64,000 nucleotides of DNA, from the NCBI RefSeq assembly GCF_026339995.1, contig NZ_JAPEPT010000001.1, forward strand, positions 186,001 through 250,000, given 5' to 3'. The notes under the pieces are model-generated. The model was not told where the DNA came from and ran no database searches. It saw only the letters and a program-made list of their open reading frames with translations. A program made the translations under genes and the position numbers. This document shows, in pieces, positions 28,137 through 36,724 of this stretch (positions are counted from its first letter, which is position 1; every line of letters begins with the position of its first letter). The stretch comes from Streptomyces sp. NBC_01481 (GTDB taxonomy: Bacteria; Actinomycetota; Actinomycetes; Streptomycetales; Streptomycetaceae).

Positions 28137-29426
28137 ATGGGCGACGCCGCGATGCGGCTGACCACTCTTGCCGAGGAGTTGCTGGGGGCCCCGCTCCCGG
28201 TTCGTATCCGGGCCTGGGACGGTAGTGAGTCCGGGCCTCCAGGCGCTCCCGTACTCGTCGTCCGGCACCGCCGCGCCCTGCGCCGGCTGCTGTGGCGGCC
28301 CGGTGAGCTCGGGCTCGCGCGGGCCTGGGTGGCCGGGGAGATCGACGTCGAAGGTGATCTGTACGCCGCCCTTGATCTGCTCTCCGGGATCATCTGGGAG
28401 CGCGGCGACGAGAGACCCACGTCAGGCCACCCCCTGCGCGACCCCCGCCTGCGAGCCGCCGCCCTCGGCCTGCTGAAGATCGGCGGCGCGCTGCCGCCCC
28501 CGCCTCCGCCCGCGGAGGAGGTCCGCCGCCGCGCCGGGCCGTTGCACACCAAGCGCCGCGACAAGAGGGCCATCAGCCACCACTACGACGTCGGCAACGC
28601 CTTCTACGAGCTCGTCCTCGGGCCGTCCATGGTCTACTCCTGCGCCTACTGGCAGGACGGTGGCACCCTTGAGGACGCCCAGCGCGACAAGCTCGACCTC
28701 GTCTGCCGCAAGCTCGGCCTCAAGGAGGGCGACCGGCTGCTCGACGTCGGCTGCGGCTGGGGCTCGATGGCCATGCACGCCGCCCGCGAGTACGGCGTCC
28801 AGGTCACCGGCATCACCCTCTCCCGTGAGCAGGCCGCGTACGCCCGTAAGTGCATCGCCGAAGAGGGACTCACCGACCGGATCGAGATCCGCGTCCAGGA
28901 CTACCGGGACGTCAGGGACGGTCCGTACGACGCCATTTCGTCCATCGGCATGGCCGAACACGTCGGCCAGGTCCGCTACCACCAGTACGCCGAACAGCTC
29001 TTCTCGCTGCTGGAGCCCGGCGGCCGGCTCCTCAACCACCAGATTTCCCGCCCCCCGGAGGAGAACGAATCCGCCTACCACGTGGACGAGTTCATCGACC
29101 GCTACGTCTTCCCCGACGGCGAACTCGCGCCCCTCGGCCGTACCGTCACCAGCCTTGAGGCGGCCGGCTTCGAGGTGCGTGACGTCGAGGCGATCCGCGA
29201 GCACTACGCCCTCACCCTGCGTCGCTGGGTCGCCAACCTCGAGGCCGACTGGGACCAGGCCGTGCGCCACAGTTCTCCCGGACGCGCTCGCGTCTGGCGG
29301 CTCTACATGGCCGCCTGCGCGATCTCCTTCGAGCGCAACAAGATCGGTGTCAACCAGATCCTCGCCGTGAAGACACCCGGGAGCGGTGCCTCAGGGCTGC
29401 CGCTGCGCACCCGCACCTGGACTTGA
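28137..29426 (+). CDS. cfa: Cyclopropane-fatty-acyl-phospholipid synthase family methyltransferase
   Basis: The protein has 429 residues. The N-terminal 140 residues are the lipid-binding part (LGLARAWVAGEIDVEGDLYAAL). The SAM-dependent domain has RDKRAISHHYDVGNAFYELV, SMVYSCAYW, motif I LLDVGCGWGSMAMHAAREY, IGMAEHVG and the C-terminal FERNKIGVNQILAVK. It should methylenate double bonds of membrane phospholipid acyl chains. The ATG at 28137 follows GGAGGT at 7-base spacing; the longer frame upstream has no support. It is monocistronic, with a two-way terminator between it and the convergent ABC operon. Confidence 0.93.
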   Translation: MGDAAMRLTTLAEELLGAPLPVRIRAWDGSESGPPGAPVLVVRHRRALRRLLWRPGELGLARAWVAGEIDVEGDLYAALDLLSGIIWERGDERPTSGHPLRDPRLRAAALGLLKIGGALPPPPPPAEEVRRRAGPLHTKRRDKRAISHHYDVGNAFYELVLGPSMVYSCAYWQDGGTLEDAQRDKLDLVCRKLGLKEGDRLLDVGCGWGSMAMHAAREYGVQVTGITLSREQAAYARKCIAEEGLTDRIEIRVQDYRDVRDGPYDAISSIGMAEHVGQVRYHQYAEQLFSLLEPGGRLLNHQISRPPEENESAYHVDEFIDRYVFPDGELAPLGRTVTSLEAAGFEVRDVEAIREHYALTLRRWVANLEADWDQAVRHSSPGRARVWRLYMAACAISFERNKIGVNQILAVKTPGSGASGLPLRTRTWT

Positions 29427-29439
29427 GAACATGCGAGAG

Positions 29440-29464
29440 CCCCGCGACCACACCGGTCGCGGGG
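29440..29464. terminator. Bidirectional terminator between cfa and the ABC permease gene
   Basis: CCCCGCGACC pairs with GGTCGCGGGG around a five-base loop in the 70-base gap between convergent stop codons. Confidence 0.75.
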
Positions 29465-29496
29465 CCCTCGACATCCGTATCGCTACTCCGTCATCG

Positions 29497-32040
29497 CTAC
29501 TCTGTCTTGATCGCCGTCAGCATGTTCAGCTTCGCGGCGCTGCGCGCCGGCCACATCGCGGCCAGCACCCCGACCACTCCGGCCAGCAGCAGGAAGATCC
29601 CGATCCGGTCCCACGGCACGACCAGCGAGTATTCGGGGATCTCCGACTTGAGCGTTTCGCCCAGCGCCCAGGCCAGGAAGGCCCCGAGCCCGATGCCGAT
29701 CACCGCGCCGAAGAGCGAGATCACCACCGCCTCCAGGCGGATCATGCGCTTGACCTTGCGGCGGTCGAGGCCGATCGCCCGCAGCATGCCGATCTCCTGC
29801 TGACGCTCGAAGACGGACATCGCGAGCGTGTTGATGACGCCGAGCACCGCGATGATCAGGGCCATCGCCAGCAGTCCGTACATGATGTTCAGCATCGTGT
29901 TGATCATGCCGCCGAACATGTTCCGGATGTCCTGGCGGTCCATGATGCTCATCGCCGGGTTGTTCCCCAGCGCGTCCACCAGCGCCTGCTCGTTCGCCTT
30001 GCTCGCGCCGCCGTCCGTCTTCACCCAGATCTCGAGGATGTACGGCTTCGTCTCGAAGGGCGCGATCAGCGACGTCGACACCAGGACCGGCGAGAGGAAC
30101 TCGTTGTCCTTGTAGACCGCTCCGACCGTCAGGTTCCTGGTCTCGGTCTTGCCGCCCTCGCTGCGGGCATCGAACTTCACCGGCAGGGTGTCCCCGGCCT
30201 TCCAGCCGTTGGACTTGGCGGTCTTCTCGGCGACCGCGATCTGACCCTTGCCGAGCGTCGACATCGAGCCGCTGACGGGCTGCAGGGCGAAGACCTTCTC
30301 CACGTCCCCGGGGGTGACCGCGGAGACGGAGTGGTACTCGTCCTTGATCTGCAGCGAGGTGGCCTGCTGCGGGGAGACCGCGCTGACACCCTTCGCCTTC
30401 TCCAGCGCGGTGAGCGCCGACTTGTCGAGGCCGCCGCCTCCGGCCATCGTGACCATGTAGTCGGCGCGGATGTTGTCCGTGGTCGTCTTGTCGATGGCCT
30501 GGCCCAGCGTGACGCCGATGACCGTGAGACCGGTGACCAGGGTGAGGCCGATCGACAGCGCCGATGCGGTGGCTCCGGTACGGCGGGGGTTGCGGACCGC
30601 GTTCTGCCCGGCCAGCTTGCCCGAGACCCCGAAGACCCGGTGCAGCAGCGGCCGCGCCAGGGCAATGACCGGACGGGACAGCAGCGGGATGAGCACGATG
30701 ATGCCGATCAGCGCCAGGAACGCGCCGCCGCCGATCATCATCCGGCCGTCGTCCTTGCCGATCGCCGCACCGGCGAGGATCGCCCCTGTGCCGGCCAGCA
30801 TGATGACGCTGCCGATGCTGTTGCGTACGACCAGGGACTTGGTCGTCGCGGGCAGATGTGCGCTGCCCATCGCGGCCACCGGTGGGATCTTGGCGGCCCG
30901 GCGGGCGGGCAGCCACGCGGCGAGCACGGTGACGAGGACGCCGACCGCGAGCGCGGCGATGACCGCGGTGGGCGAGATCACCAGCGGACCGGCCGGCACC
31001 TTCGCGCCGAACGAGGTCATCGCCGAGCGCAGCGCGGTCGCGAGACCGATACCGAGGACGAAGCCGATCACCGAGGCGAGGGTGCCGACGACCAGCGCCT
31101 CCAGCATCACGGAGCGCTTGACCTGCCGGCGCGAGGCACCGACGGCGCGCATCAGCGCCAGCTCCCTGGTGCGCTGGGCGACCAGCATGGTGAAGGTGTT
31201 GGCGATCAGGAAGGTGCCGACGAAGAGGGCGATGGCCGCGAAGGCGAGGAGCATCGTGTTGAGGTTGGACAGGCCCTGCTCGATCTCCCGGGCCTGCTCG
31301 TCGGCGAGCTCCTTGCCGGTCTGCGCCTGGGCGTCCTTGGGCAGCAGCGGCTTGACCGCGTCCAGGATCTTCTGGGCGGAGGCCCCGGCCGCGGCTGCGA
31401 TCGTGACGTCCTTGAAGTGGCCGGGCTTCAGATAGAGCTTCTGCGCGACGGTGGTGTCGAAGAGGACGAGGCTGCCGCCCGCGTTGACGGCGCCGTCCTC
31501 GGTGGTGAAGACACCGGAGAGGGTGTAATCCTTCGCCGGGCCGTTGGTGGCGACCCGCACGGTGTCGCCGACCCGGTACTTGCCCTTGTCGGCGGAGTCC
31601 TCGTCGAGGGCGATCTGGGAGTCCTGCACCGGCCCCGAACCGTCGGTGAAGGTGTAGGCGGCGTCCTTGCCGTCCTTGCCGGGGGCGAAGTTCGCGCCGG
31701 TGTTGGACCAGCCGTTGCCGATCAGCTTGCCGTCCTGGTCGGCGACCCCGGCGAAGCCGGAGACCCGTCCGGTGGCACCGGCGACCCCGTCCAGACCCCG
31801 GATCTTCTCCAGCGTCTTGGTGTCGATCCCGGGCCTGCCGTCGCTCTGGTCGGCGTGCGTCGTGACGGCGACCGCGACGTTGTCGTAGCTCTTGGCCGAC
31901 TGCTTGCGGTAGGCGTTGCCGAGGGTGTCGGTGAAGACCAGGGTGCCGGAGACGAAGGCCACGCCGAGCATCACGGCGAGGACGGTCATCAGCAGCCTGG
32001 CTTTGTGCGCGAGCACATTGCGCAGGGCGGTACGGAACAT
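29497..32040 (-). CDS. ABC transporter permease, FtsX/MacB type (two FtsX domains)
   Basis: The protein has 847 residues. It starts with a membrane helix (HKARLLMTVLAVMLGVAFVSG) and a large extracytoplasmic MacB-core-like region. FtsX domain 1 lies at about 260-390 (FLIANTFTMLVAQRTRELALMRAVGASR). Another helix-plus-exterior block and FtsX domain 2 near the C-terminus (LAMSVFERQQEIGMLRAIGLDRRKVKRMIR) follow. The repeated phrase for regulator-like helix coupling (ELALMRAVGAS / EIGMLRAIGLD) is diagnostic. It forms a transporter with the ATPase encoded 66 bases upstream. Such pairs export lipids, peptides or act mechanically on cell-wall hydrolases; the cargo is not evident. Confidence 0.93.
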   Translation of the reverse strand: MFRTALRNVLAHKARLLMTVLAVMLGVAFVSGTLVFTDTLGNAYRKQSAKSYDNVAVAVTTHADQSDGRPGIDTKTLEKIRGLDGVAGATGRVSGFAGVADQDGKLIGNGWSNTGANFAPGKDGKDAAYTFTDGSGPVQDSQIALDEDSADKGKYRVGDTVRVATNGPAKDYTLSGVFTTEDGAVNAGGSLVLFDTTVAQKLYLKPGHFKDVTIAAAAGASAQKILDAVKPLLPKDAQAQTGKELADEQAREIEQGLSNLNTMLLAFAAIALFVGTFLIANTFTMLVAQRTRELALMRAVGASRRQVKRSVMLEALVVGTLASVIGFVLGIGLATALRSAMTSFGAKVPAGPLVISPTAVIAALAVGVLVTVLAAWLPARRAAKIPPVAAMGSAHLPATTKSLVVRNSIGSVIMLAGTGAILAGAAIGKDDGRMMIGGGAFLALIGIIVLIPLLSRPVIALARPLLHRVFGVSGKLAGQNAVRNPRRTGATASALSIGLTLVTGLTVIGVTLGQAIDKTTTDNIRADYMVTMAGGGGLDKSALTALEKAKGVSAVSPQQATSLQIKDEYHSVSAVTPGDVEKVFALQPVSGSMSTLGKGQIAVAEKTAKSNGWKAGDTLPVKFDARSEGGKTETRNLTVGAVYKDNEFLSPVLVSTSLIAPFETKPYILEIWVKTDGGASKANEQALVDALGNNPAMSIMDRQDIRNMFGGMINTMLNIMYGLLAMALIIAVLGVINTLAMSVFERQQEIGMLRAIGLDRRKVKRMIRLEAVVISLFGAVIGIGLGAFLAWALGETLKSEIPEYSLVVPWDRIGIFLLLAGVVGVLAAMWPARSAAKLNMLTAIKTE

Positions 32041-32106
32041 GTCTGTGTCAGTCCTGAGGTGAGAGCCGGAGTTCTAGGTCCTGGGGGGAGGAGCAGCGTC
32101 GGCCGT

Positions 32107-32877
32107 TCAGCTGGTCCGGCCCTTGGAGTCGAACTCCTTCATCCGGTCGAGGACGCCGTCGGCGGTGGGGCTGAGCATCTCGTCGACGATCCGGCCGTCC
32201 GCCAGGAAGATCACCCGGTCGGCATAGGAGGCGGCCACCGGGTCGTGGGTGACCATGACGACGGTCTGGCCCAGCTCCCGTACCGAATTGCGCAGGAAGC
32301 CCAGCACCTCGGCGCCCGAGCGCGAGTCCAGGTTTCCGGTCGGCTCGTCACCGAAGATGATGTCCGGCTGCGAGGCGAGGGCGCGGGCGACGGCGACGCG
32401 CTGCTGCTGGCCGCCGGAGAGCTCCGTGGGACGGTGGCGGAGCCGGTCCCGCAGGCCCACCATCTCGATGACCTGCTCCAGCCACTGCTTGTCCGGCTTG
32501 CGGCCCGCGATGTCCATCGGGAGCGTGATGTTCTCCAGTGCGGTGAGCGTCGGCAGCAGGTTGAACGCCTGGAAGATGAAGCCGATCTTGTCCCGGCGCA
32601 GCTGGGTCAGCTGCTTGTCCTTGAGCGAGCCGAGCTCGGTCTCGCCGATCCGTACGGATCCGGAGCTGAAGCTGTCGAGGCCGGCCACGCAGTGCATCAG
32701 CGTGGACTTGCCGGAGCCCGAGGGCCCCATGATCGCGGTGAACTCCGCCTGCCGGAAGTCGACGGTCACCCGGTCCAGCGCGACCACCTGGGTCTCGCCC
32801 TGTCCGTACACCTTGGACAGATCCGTGGCGCGGGCGGCCACTGCGGTGGCGCGGTGAGCGATGGGAGTGGTGGTCAC
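32107..32877 (-). CDS. ABC transporter ATP-binding protein (LolD/MacB-type)
   Basis: The protein has 256 residues from the GTG at 32877, eight bases after CAGGAG; a much longer frame runs upstream but its extra residues are low-complexity and unlike the family. Motifs are Walker A GPSGSGKST, Q-loop FIFQAFNLLPTLTALEN, signature LSGGQQQR, Walker B DIIFGDEPTGNLDS and switch His VTHDP. It powers the FtsX-type permease encoded directly downstream on the same transcript. Confidence 0.95.
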   Translation of the reverse strand: MTTTPIAHRATAVAARATDLSKVYGQGETQVVALDRVTVDFRQAEFTAIMGPSGSGKSTLMHCVAGLDSFSSGSVRIGETELGSLKDKQLTQLRRDKIGFIFQAFNLLPTLTALENITLPMDIAGRKPDKQWLEQVIEMVGLRDRLRHRPTELSGGQQQRVAVARALASQPDIIFGDEPTGNLDSRSGAEVLGFLRNSVRELGQTVVMVTHDPVAASYADRVIFLADGRIVDEMLSPTADGVLDRMKEFDSKGRTS

Positions 32878-33131
32878 GAGGAGGGCTCCTGTCGAGGTGT
32901 GTCGTGGGGACCACCCCATCGTGTCCGCCGTTGGGCGCCGGATCGTCAGTCCCGATGCCCGTTCCCGGGGGCCACTTGGGTCGGACCGCAGGGCTCGACC
33001 ATCCTCCTTTGGTATGACGGCGTCCCTGAGACGCGAGGAGGGGGAAGGGCGGCGAATTTCCGTCATTCCGGTGTACGTGAGACAGCGTCAGCGGGCCCGG
33101 CAGGGCGGCCATGAATCCCCTGTTACCTGCA

Positions 33132-33159
33132 CTGACGCACCCTCAGGCGCCAGTAAAAT
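33132..33159 (+). promoter_or_regulatory. Candidate bldA promoter
   Basis: CTGACG (33132) and TAAAAT (33154-33159) are 16 bases apart in an unusually AT-rich patch 80 bases before the tRNA. A second -10-like box, TAGGCT at 33207-33212, lies closer. The rest of the 32878-33239 interval contains no gene I can support. Confidence 0.45.
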
Positions 33160-33239
33160 AAGACAACTTCGGGCCACGGGCCCGTAGGCCGGGCGATCTA
33201 CCCGGATAGGCTCGGGTGCCAACGCGGACCGCACGCCAT

Positions 33240-33322
33240 GCCCGGATGGTGGAATGCAGACACGGCGAGCTTAAACCTCGCTGCCCCTCGGGGGCGTGCC
33301 GGTTCAAGTCCGGCTCCGGGCA
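33240..33322 (+). tRNA. bldA: tRNA-Leu, anticodon UAA (bldA)
   Basis: All arms fold: acceptor GCCCGGA/TCCGGGC, D stem GTG/CAC, anticodon stem GCGAG/CTCGC with loop CTTAAAC, a long class II variable arm (TGCCCCTCGGGGGCG) and T arm GCCGG TTCAAGT CCGGC. Loop positions 34-36 read TAA, so this tRNA decodes UUA. In Streptomyces that is bldA, the only tRNA for the rare TTA codon, needed for aerial growth and antibiotic production through TTA-containing regulators. CCA is not encoded. Reading the window by eye I noticed no in-frame TTA in the annotated genes, as expected for core genes. Confidence 0.97.
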
Positions 33323-33864
33323 CTGCTTCTGCCCCCGTCTCACCTGTATGGATGGCGGGTTCCCGCCTGGATCCTTTCCCTGCACGGGAACACGGCGGGA
33401 ACACCCGGGTCTGGCCTCACACTCATCGCGGCGCCGGCGATGCCGCGTACCGCTTCCGTGACTTCGCGGCCCGGGTCATCGACAACCGGACCGGGATCGA
33501 GGACCGCATCGCCCGCACGCCGGGACAGGAACTCCCCGCACGGCCGACACGTACGGATCCGCAAGTGCAATGCCCGCGGCCTGCTCGATCGCCTCGAGCC
33601 GGACGGGCGGCCTCGAGTCGTTGCCGTCGCCGAGGTTGACCCGGGTGGCGGCATACCGCCACGGCCGGACGCATGCGTGTGACCTGCGGCGTTCCCACGG
33701 CCCCGCCGCCCGGTCGAATCGCCCGGGCGGCGCCGGTACCGATCTTGATTTCAGGCGATCCCGGTCGCGATCGCGGAAAGATCCTCCCCGAGCACTAGGG
33801 CGTTCCTTTTGCTTGCCCATTACTCTGGCTCCAAGGCCGCGCAGGGTGGCCATGGAGGAGTGAG
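33323..33864. other. Gene-free interval downstream of bldA, possible gene remnants
   Basis: No intact gene is supported in these 540 bases. On the minus strand a stretch around 33500-33660 reads like fragments of a protein (RVNLGDGNDSRPPVRLEAIE) but it has no start, no length and no recognisable family, so it may be a decayed gene. tRNA 3' ends are common integration sites; I looked for a second copy of the bldA 3' end and saw none. Confidence 0.4.
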
Positions 33865-34737
33865 ATGAGGAGCAGCAACCCGGTCTTCTCGCGACGGGGG
33901 TTCAGCCGCGACAACGGCTACGCGGGATTCAACGCGCAGCAGCCGCAGGCCGGGGGCCCCGCCGTAGGAACCAACCCCTACGCACAGGGCGCGGGCAACC
34001 CGTACGCCACCAACCCCTACGCTCCGGCGGACACGCAGTACGGCGCCCCGGCGCCCGCGCGCACCAACGCCATGACGATGGACGACGTCGTCTCGCGTAC
34101 CGCCATGACCCTGGGCACCGTCACCGTCGGCGCGATCCTGGCCTGGACGCTGCTGCCGGTCTCGTCCACCAGCTATGCGCTCGCCTTCGGCGCCGCACTG
34201 GTGGCGTTCGTTCTCGCGATCGTCCAGTCCTTCAAGCGGACGGCCTCGCCCGCGCTGATCATCGGCTATGCCGCGTTCGAGGGCATTTTCCTCGGCGTGA
34301 TCAGCGAGATGTACAACAGCGTCTGGTCGGGTGCGCCCTTCCAGGCCGTGCTGGGCACCATGGCGGTCAGCGGCGCCACGCTCTTCATGTACAAGCAGCG
34401 CTGGATCCGGGTCACCGCCCGGTATGCCCGCATCGGCATGACCATCGCGATCGCCTTCATCGTCGTGATGGCCGTGAACCTCCTGCTGGTGGTCTTCGGC
34501 GTCGCCGAGGACGGCGGTCTGCGCAGCTTCGGCCCGCTCGGCGCGATCGTGGGCATCCTTGCGATCCTGATCGGCTGCTTCTTCCTGACGCTGGACTTCA
34601 AGCAGATCGAGGACGGCATCGCCTACGGAGCTCCCCGTGAGGAGTCCTGGCTGGCGGCCTTCGGTCTGACGATGTCGCTGGTCTGGATCTACCTGGAGAT
34701 GCTGCGACTGGTCGCGATCTTCAGCGGCGACGACTAG
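33865..34737 (+). CDS. Bax inhibitor-1/YccA-family membrane protein
   Basis: The protein has 290 residues. The first 70 residues are cytosolic, Gln/Pro/Tyr-rich, with NPYA repeats (TNPYAQGAGNPYATNPYAP). Seven membrane helices follow from residue 85, including YAAFEGIFLGVISEMYN, the family hallmark, and FFLTLDFKQIEDGIAYGAP with the Asp residues of the proposed pH/calcium gate. Bacterial members behave as calcium leak channels or protease-associated proteins; the role in Streptomyces is unknown. GGAGGAG precedes the ATG by four bases. A terminator follows. Confidence 0.9.
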   Translation: MRSSNPVFSRRGFSRDNGYAGFNAQQPQAGGPAVGTNPYAQGAGNPYATNPYAPADTQYGAPAPARTNAMTMDDVVSRTAMTLGTVTVGAILAWTLLPVSSTSYALAFGAALVAFVLAIVQSFKRTASPALIIGYAAFEGIFLGVISEMYNSVWSGAPFQAVLGTMAVSGATLFMYKQRWIRVTARYARIGMTIAIAFIVVMAVNLLLVVFGVAEDGGLRSFGPLGAIVGILAILIGCFFLTLDFKQIEDGIAYGAPREESWLAAFGLTMSLVWIYLEMLRLVAIFSGDD

Positions 34738-34762
34738 CAGGACCGGTTGCCACAGGCGTGAC

Positions 34763-34798
34763 GAAGGGCCCGTACGGCGAGAGCCGAGCGGGCCCTTC
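34763..34798. terminator. Bidirectional terminator after the Bax inhibitor-like gene
   Basis: GAAGGGCCCG pairs with CGGGCCCTTC around a 16-base loop, between convergent genes. Confidence 0.8.
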
Positions 34799-34811
34799 GG
34801 CGTCTCGAGAC

Positions 34812-35042
34812 CTAGAGCAGTTTGCGCGCTGCGCGCCTCAGGTCGTACTCATGGATGATCGCTTTGGCATGTCCGTAAGCGAGATTGTGCTCGCTCCGGA
34901 GCCAGCTGACCTTCTCCTCGAAGCGGAAGAGGGATGGGCCCTCCTCGACGGTGCGAAGCCAGTCGGAGATTTCACGACCGGTGCAGTGAGGGATTCGGGA
35001 GAGCAGATTTCGATGGGTCTCTTCGGAGAAGACTTGGGACAT
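34812..35042 (-). CDS. DUF4287-like small protein
   Basis: The protein has 76 residues with the pattern of DUF4287: TGREISDWLRTVEEG, SLFRFEEKVSWLRSEHNLAYGHAKAIIHEYDLRRA. Members are short helical proteins, found alone or fused to a DUF5655 domain, without known activity. It converges on the Bax inhibitor-like gene across a terminator and is separated by about 100 bases from the divergent gene at 35142. Confidence 0.82.
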   Translation of the reverse strand: MSQVFSEETHRNLLSRIPHCTGREISDWLRTVEEGPSLFRFEEKVSWLRSEHNLAYGHAKAIIHEYDLRRAARKLL

Positions 35043-35104
35043 CGGCGCCTCCGGACGCGTTGCGCGTGTGCTCCTTCACGCCACCGTGCCTGAGCGTTCG
35101 CGTA

Positions 35105-35135
35105 TTGGCAACAGTGCGGTCTCGGCGCATAGGGT
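35105..35135 (+). promoter_or_regulatory. Promoter of a leaderless gene
   Basis: TTGGCA (35105-35110) and TAGGGT (35130-35135) are 19 bases apart. TAGGGT ends six bases before the GTG at 35142 and no SD is present, so the mRNA probably starts at the initiation codon. Confidence 0.5.
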
Positions 35136-35141
35136 CGCGGG

Positions 35142-35468
35142 GTGCTTGATACGAGTGAGCTGACGGCCGCGGTCGACCGCTTCGCCGACCGTTTGAGGGC
35201 CGCTCCCCAGAGCCGGCTGCAGCGTGGTGCGGCGGCCGAAGGCCTCGCGCTGGCCAGGGAGTTGGCACTGCGTGCCCAGCGCGTCGAGACTCCCGGAAGC
35301 GAGCCGAGGATCATGCCGGAGGCGGGCCTGTTCGCGGTCGCGGATCAGCTGATGGTGGCCGGGCGAGATTTGGCCGAGGCATTGAGAATGGCCCCGTCCG
35401 GTTCCGTGGCGGAGGTTGACGAGGCCGTGAATCTGGTGCGTGAGGCGGTGGGGCGGGCGGGGCTGTAG
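35142..35468 (+). CDS. Small helical protein of unknown function
   Basis: The protein has 108 residues, mostly helical and Ala/Arg/Glu-rich (LTAAVDRFADRLRAAPQSRLQRG, AAEGLALARELALRAQRVE, AVNLVREAVGRAGL). There is no signal peptide or membrane segment and no family that I recognise. The coding frame is supported by codon bias and by a good leaderless promoter. It converges on the next minus-strand gene. Confidence 0.7.
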   Translation: MLDTSELTAAVDRFADRLRAAPQSRLQRGAAAEGLALARELALRAQRVETPGSEPRIMPEAGLFAVADQLMVAGRDLAEALRMAPSGSVAEVDEAVNLVREAVGRAGL

Positions 35469-35547
35469 CCCGGGGGCCGAAGGGCCCGTAGGGGGCTCTG
35501 TGGGGGCGTGGAGCCCGCGGAATCGGCCGCCGCGGGCAGGGACGGGG

Positions 35548-36372
35548 TTACATCGAGGCGATGACGCGGTCAGCGAGGATGTAGACGCTCTCCTCGCCGC
35601 ACGCGAACGTCAGGGCGTACGCGCCCGAGACGCCGGAGCCGCCCAGCAGCACCGGGGCCTCGCCCACCCGCAGCGCCTCGGCGAGCCTCTCGGCGGTCTC
35701 GCGGTGGCCGGGGGTCATACACAGTGTCGTGCCGTCCGCGAAGACGTACACGTCGAGCGTGCCCAGCGGCCCGGGACGTACGTCCGCGAGCTCCGTGCGC
35801 GTCTCGGCGAGCTCCTCCAGGCGGGCAACGGTGCGCTCGTGGTCGGTGACGACCGGGGTCTGGACCGGGACGAAGTCCGGGTGCGAGGGGTGGCGGCGGC
35901 GGGCCGCGGCCAGTTCGGGGGAGTCCTCGGCGAACTCCGTCACCTCGGGCAGATCCGCCAGGTCGTCCAGCGCCTCGACCGCCTCGAAGTCCATCGCCTC
36001 AAGGCCCACGAAGTCGGCCTGGCGGGGTACGTAGAACGGGGGCAGCTCGTCGCCCGGCGCGGCCAGACCGCCCAGCAGCGACGGCGCGTCCGCGGCGTCG
36101 CGCGACTCCTGCGCGGCCCAGAAGGCGCGGGCCTCGGCCAGCTCGCGCTCGCGCTCCTCGGCCAGCGCCTCGGCGACCGCGGCGCGTATCTCGGCGGCGG
36201 GGGTGGCACGGGCCTGCGGCACGGTCGCGATACGGCCGGGACCGTGCACGGCCAGCTCGCTGCGCAGGGCCGTGACCTGCTTACGGAGCCCGTGGGCGGC
36301 GTGCAGGGCAGCGGCGCCCACGGCGGTGGCGGCGGCCGTGGTCAGCAGCAGGGCAATAGACATGGCGCTCAC
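35548..36372 (-). CDS. Membrane-anchored hypothetical protein
   Basis: The protein has 274 residues. A single N-terminal membrane helix (MSIALLLTTAAATAVGAAAL) is followed by a charged helical region (EIRAAVAEALAEERERELAEARAFW), an acidic segment near residues 125-155, and a C-terminal globular part (LGTLDVYVFADGTTLCMTPGHRETAERLAEALR, VSGAYALTFACGEESVYILADRV). I do not recognise the family. The GTG at 36372 has GGGAG seven bases upstream; the ATG nine bases later is an alternative. It lies downstream of, and on the same strand as, the thiolase gene but is separated from it by 336 bases and a hairpin. Confidence 0.72.
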   Translation of the reverse strand: MSAMSIALLLTTAAATAVGAAALHAAHGLRKQVTALRSELAVHGPGRIATVPQARATPAAEIRAAVAEALAEERERELAEARAFWAAQESRDAADAPSLLGGLAAPGDELPPFYVPRQADFVGLEAMDFEAVEALDDLADLPEVTEFAEDSPELAAARRRHPSHPDFVPVQTPVVTDHERTVARLEELAETRTELADVRPGPLGTLDVYVFADGTTLCMTPGHRETAERLAEALRVGEAPVLLGGSGVSGAYALTFACGEESVYILADRVIASM

Positions 36373-36522
36373 TGACGTACTCCCGGTTTCAATCGATCCC
36401 CCGACTTCCTACATCAGCTTGCGGGGAGCCCGCGCCCCCTGTCAGTGCATTACGTCACGAATTGGACAGGACTTTGTGCCTGGTGTTTAAGCAGAAAGCT
36501 GCCCTGACCTGGGGGAATGGCT

Positions 36523-36555
36523 CTCCCCCAGGAGATAGGTCACATCCTGGGGGAG
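36523..36555. terminator. Hairpin between the thiolase and the downstream membrane-protein gene
   Basis: CTCCCCCAGGA pairs exactly with TCCTGGGGGAG around an 11-base loop. It probably ends thiolase transcription. The rest of 36373-36708 holds a direct repeat and no supported gene. Confidence 0.6.
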
Positions 36556-36600
36556 ATTCAGTCACGAGTTGAGTTCCACGCGGGGCCGAAACGGCTCTGC

Positions 36601-36724
36601 GCTGTCGCTCAGCTCAGCCGCTCGCTCCATTGGTCGCGTTCCGCTTCGCCTCCGCCTCGGGCAAGTGCCGCCTTCGTTCCTCAGGCGACCCTTACCCTCC
36701 GCTGCCGCTCAGCTCAGCCGCTCG
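36601..36724. repeat. 24-bp direct repeat covering the thiolase 3' end
   Basis: The 24 bases at 36601-36624 and 36701-36724 differ at one position and are spaced exactly 100 bases apart. The shared core is CGCTCAGCTCAGCCGCTCG. The second copy contains the last codons and stop of the thiolase gene (minus strand); the first is a duplicate of that end in non-coding DNA. Confidence 0.7.

Noticed and set aside
29386..33114. A 1242-codon plus-strand open frame
   Set aside because: It lies antisense to the ABC permease and ATPase genes, has a low-complexity composition expected from GC-biased codon positions, and has no family resemblance.
33238..33682. Short plus-strand frames running through and past bldA
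   Set aside because: They include the tRNA itself and show no coding signature.
33323..33864. Integrative element at the bldA 3' end
   Set aside because: No integrase and no second copy of the tRNA 3' end was seen in the window.
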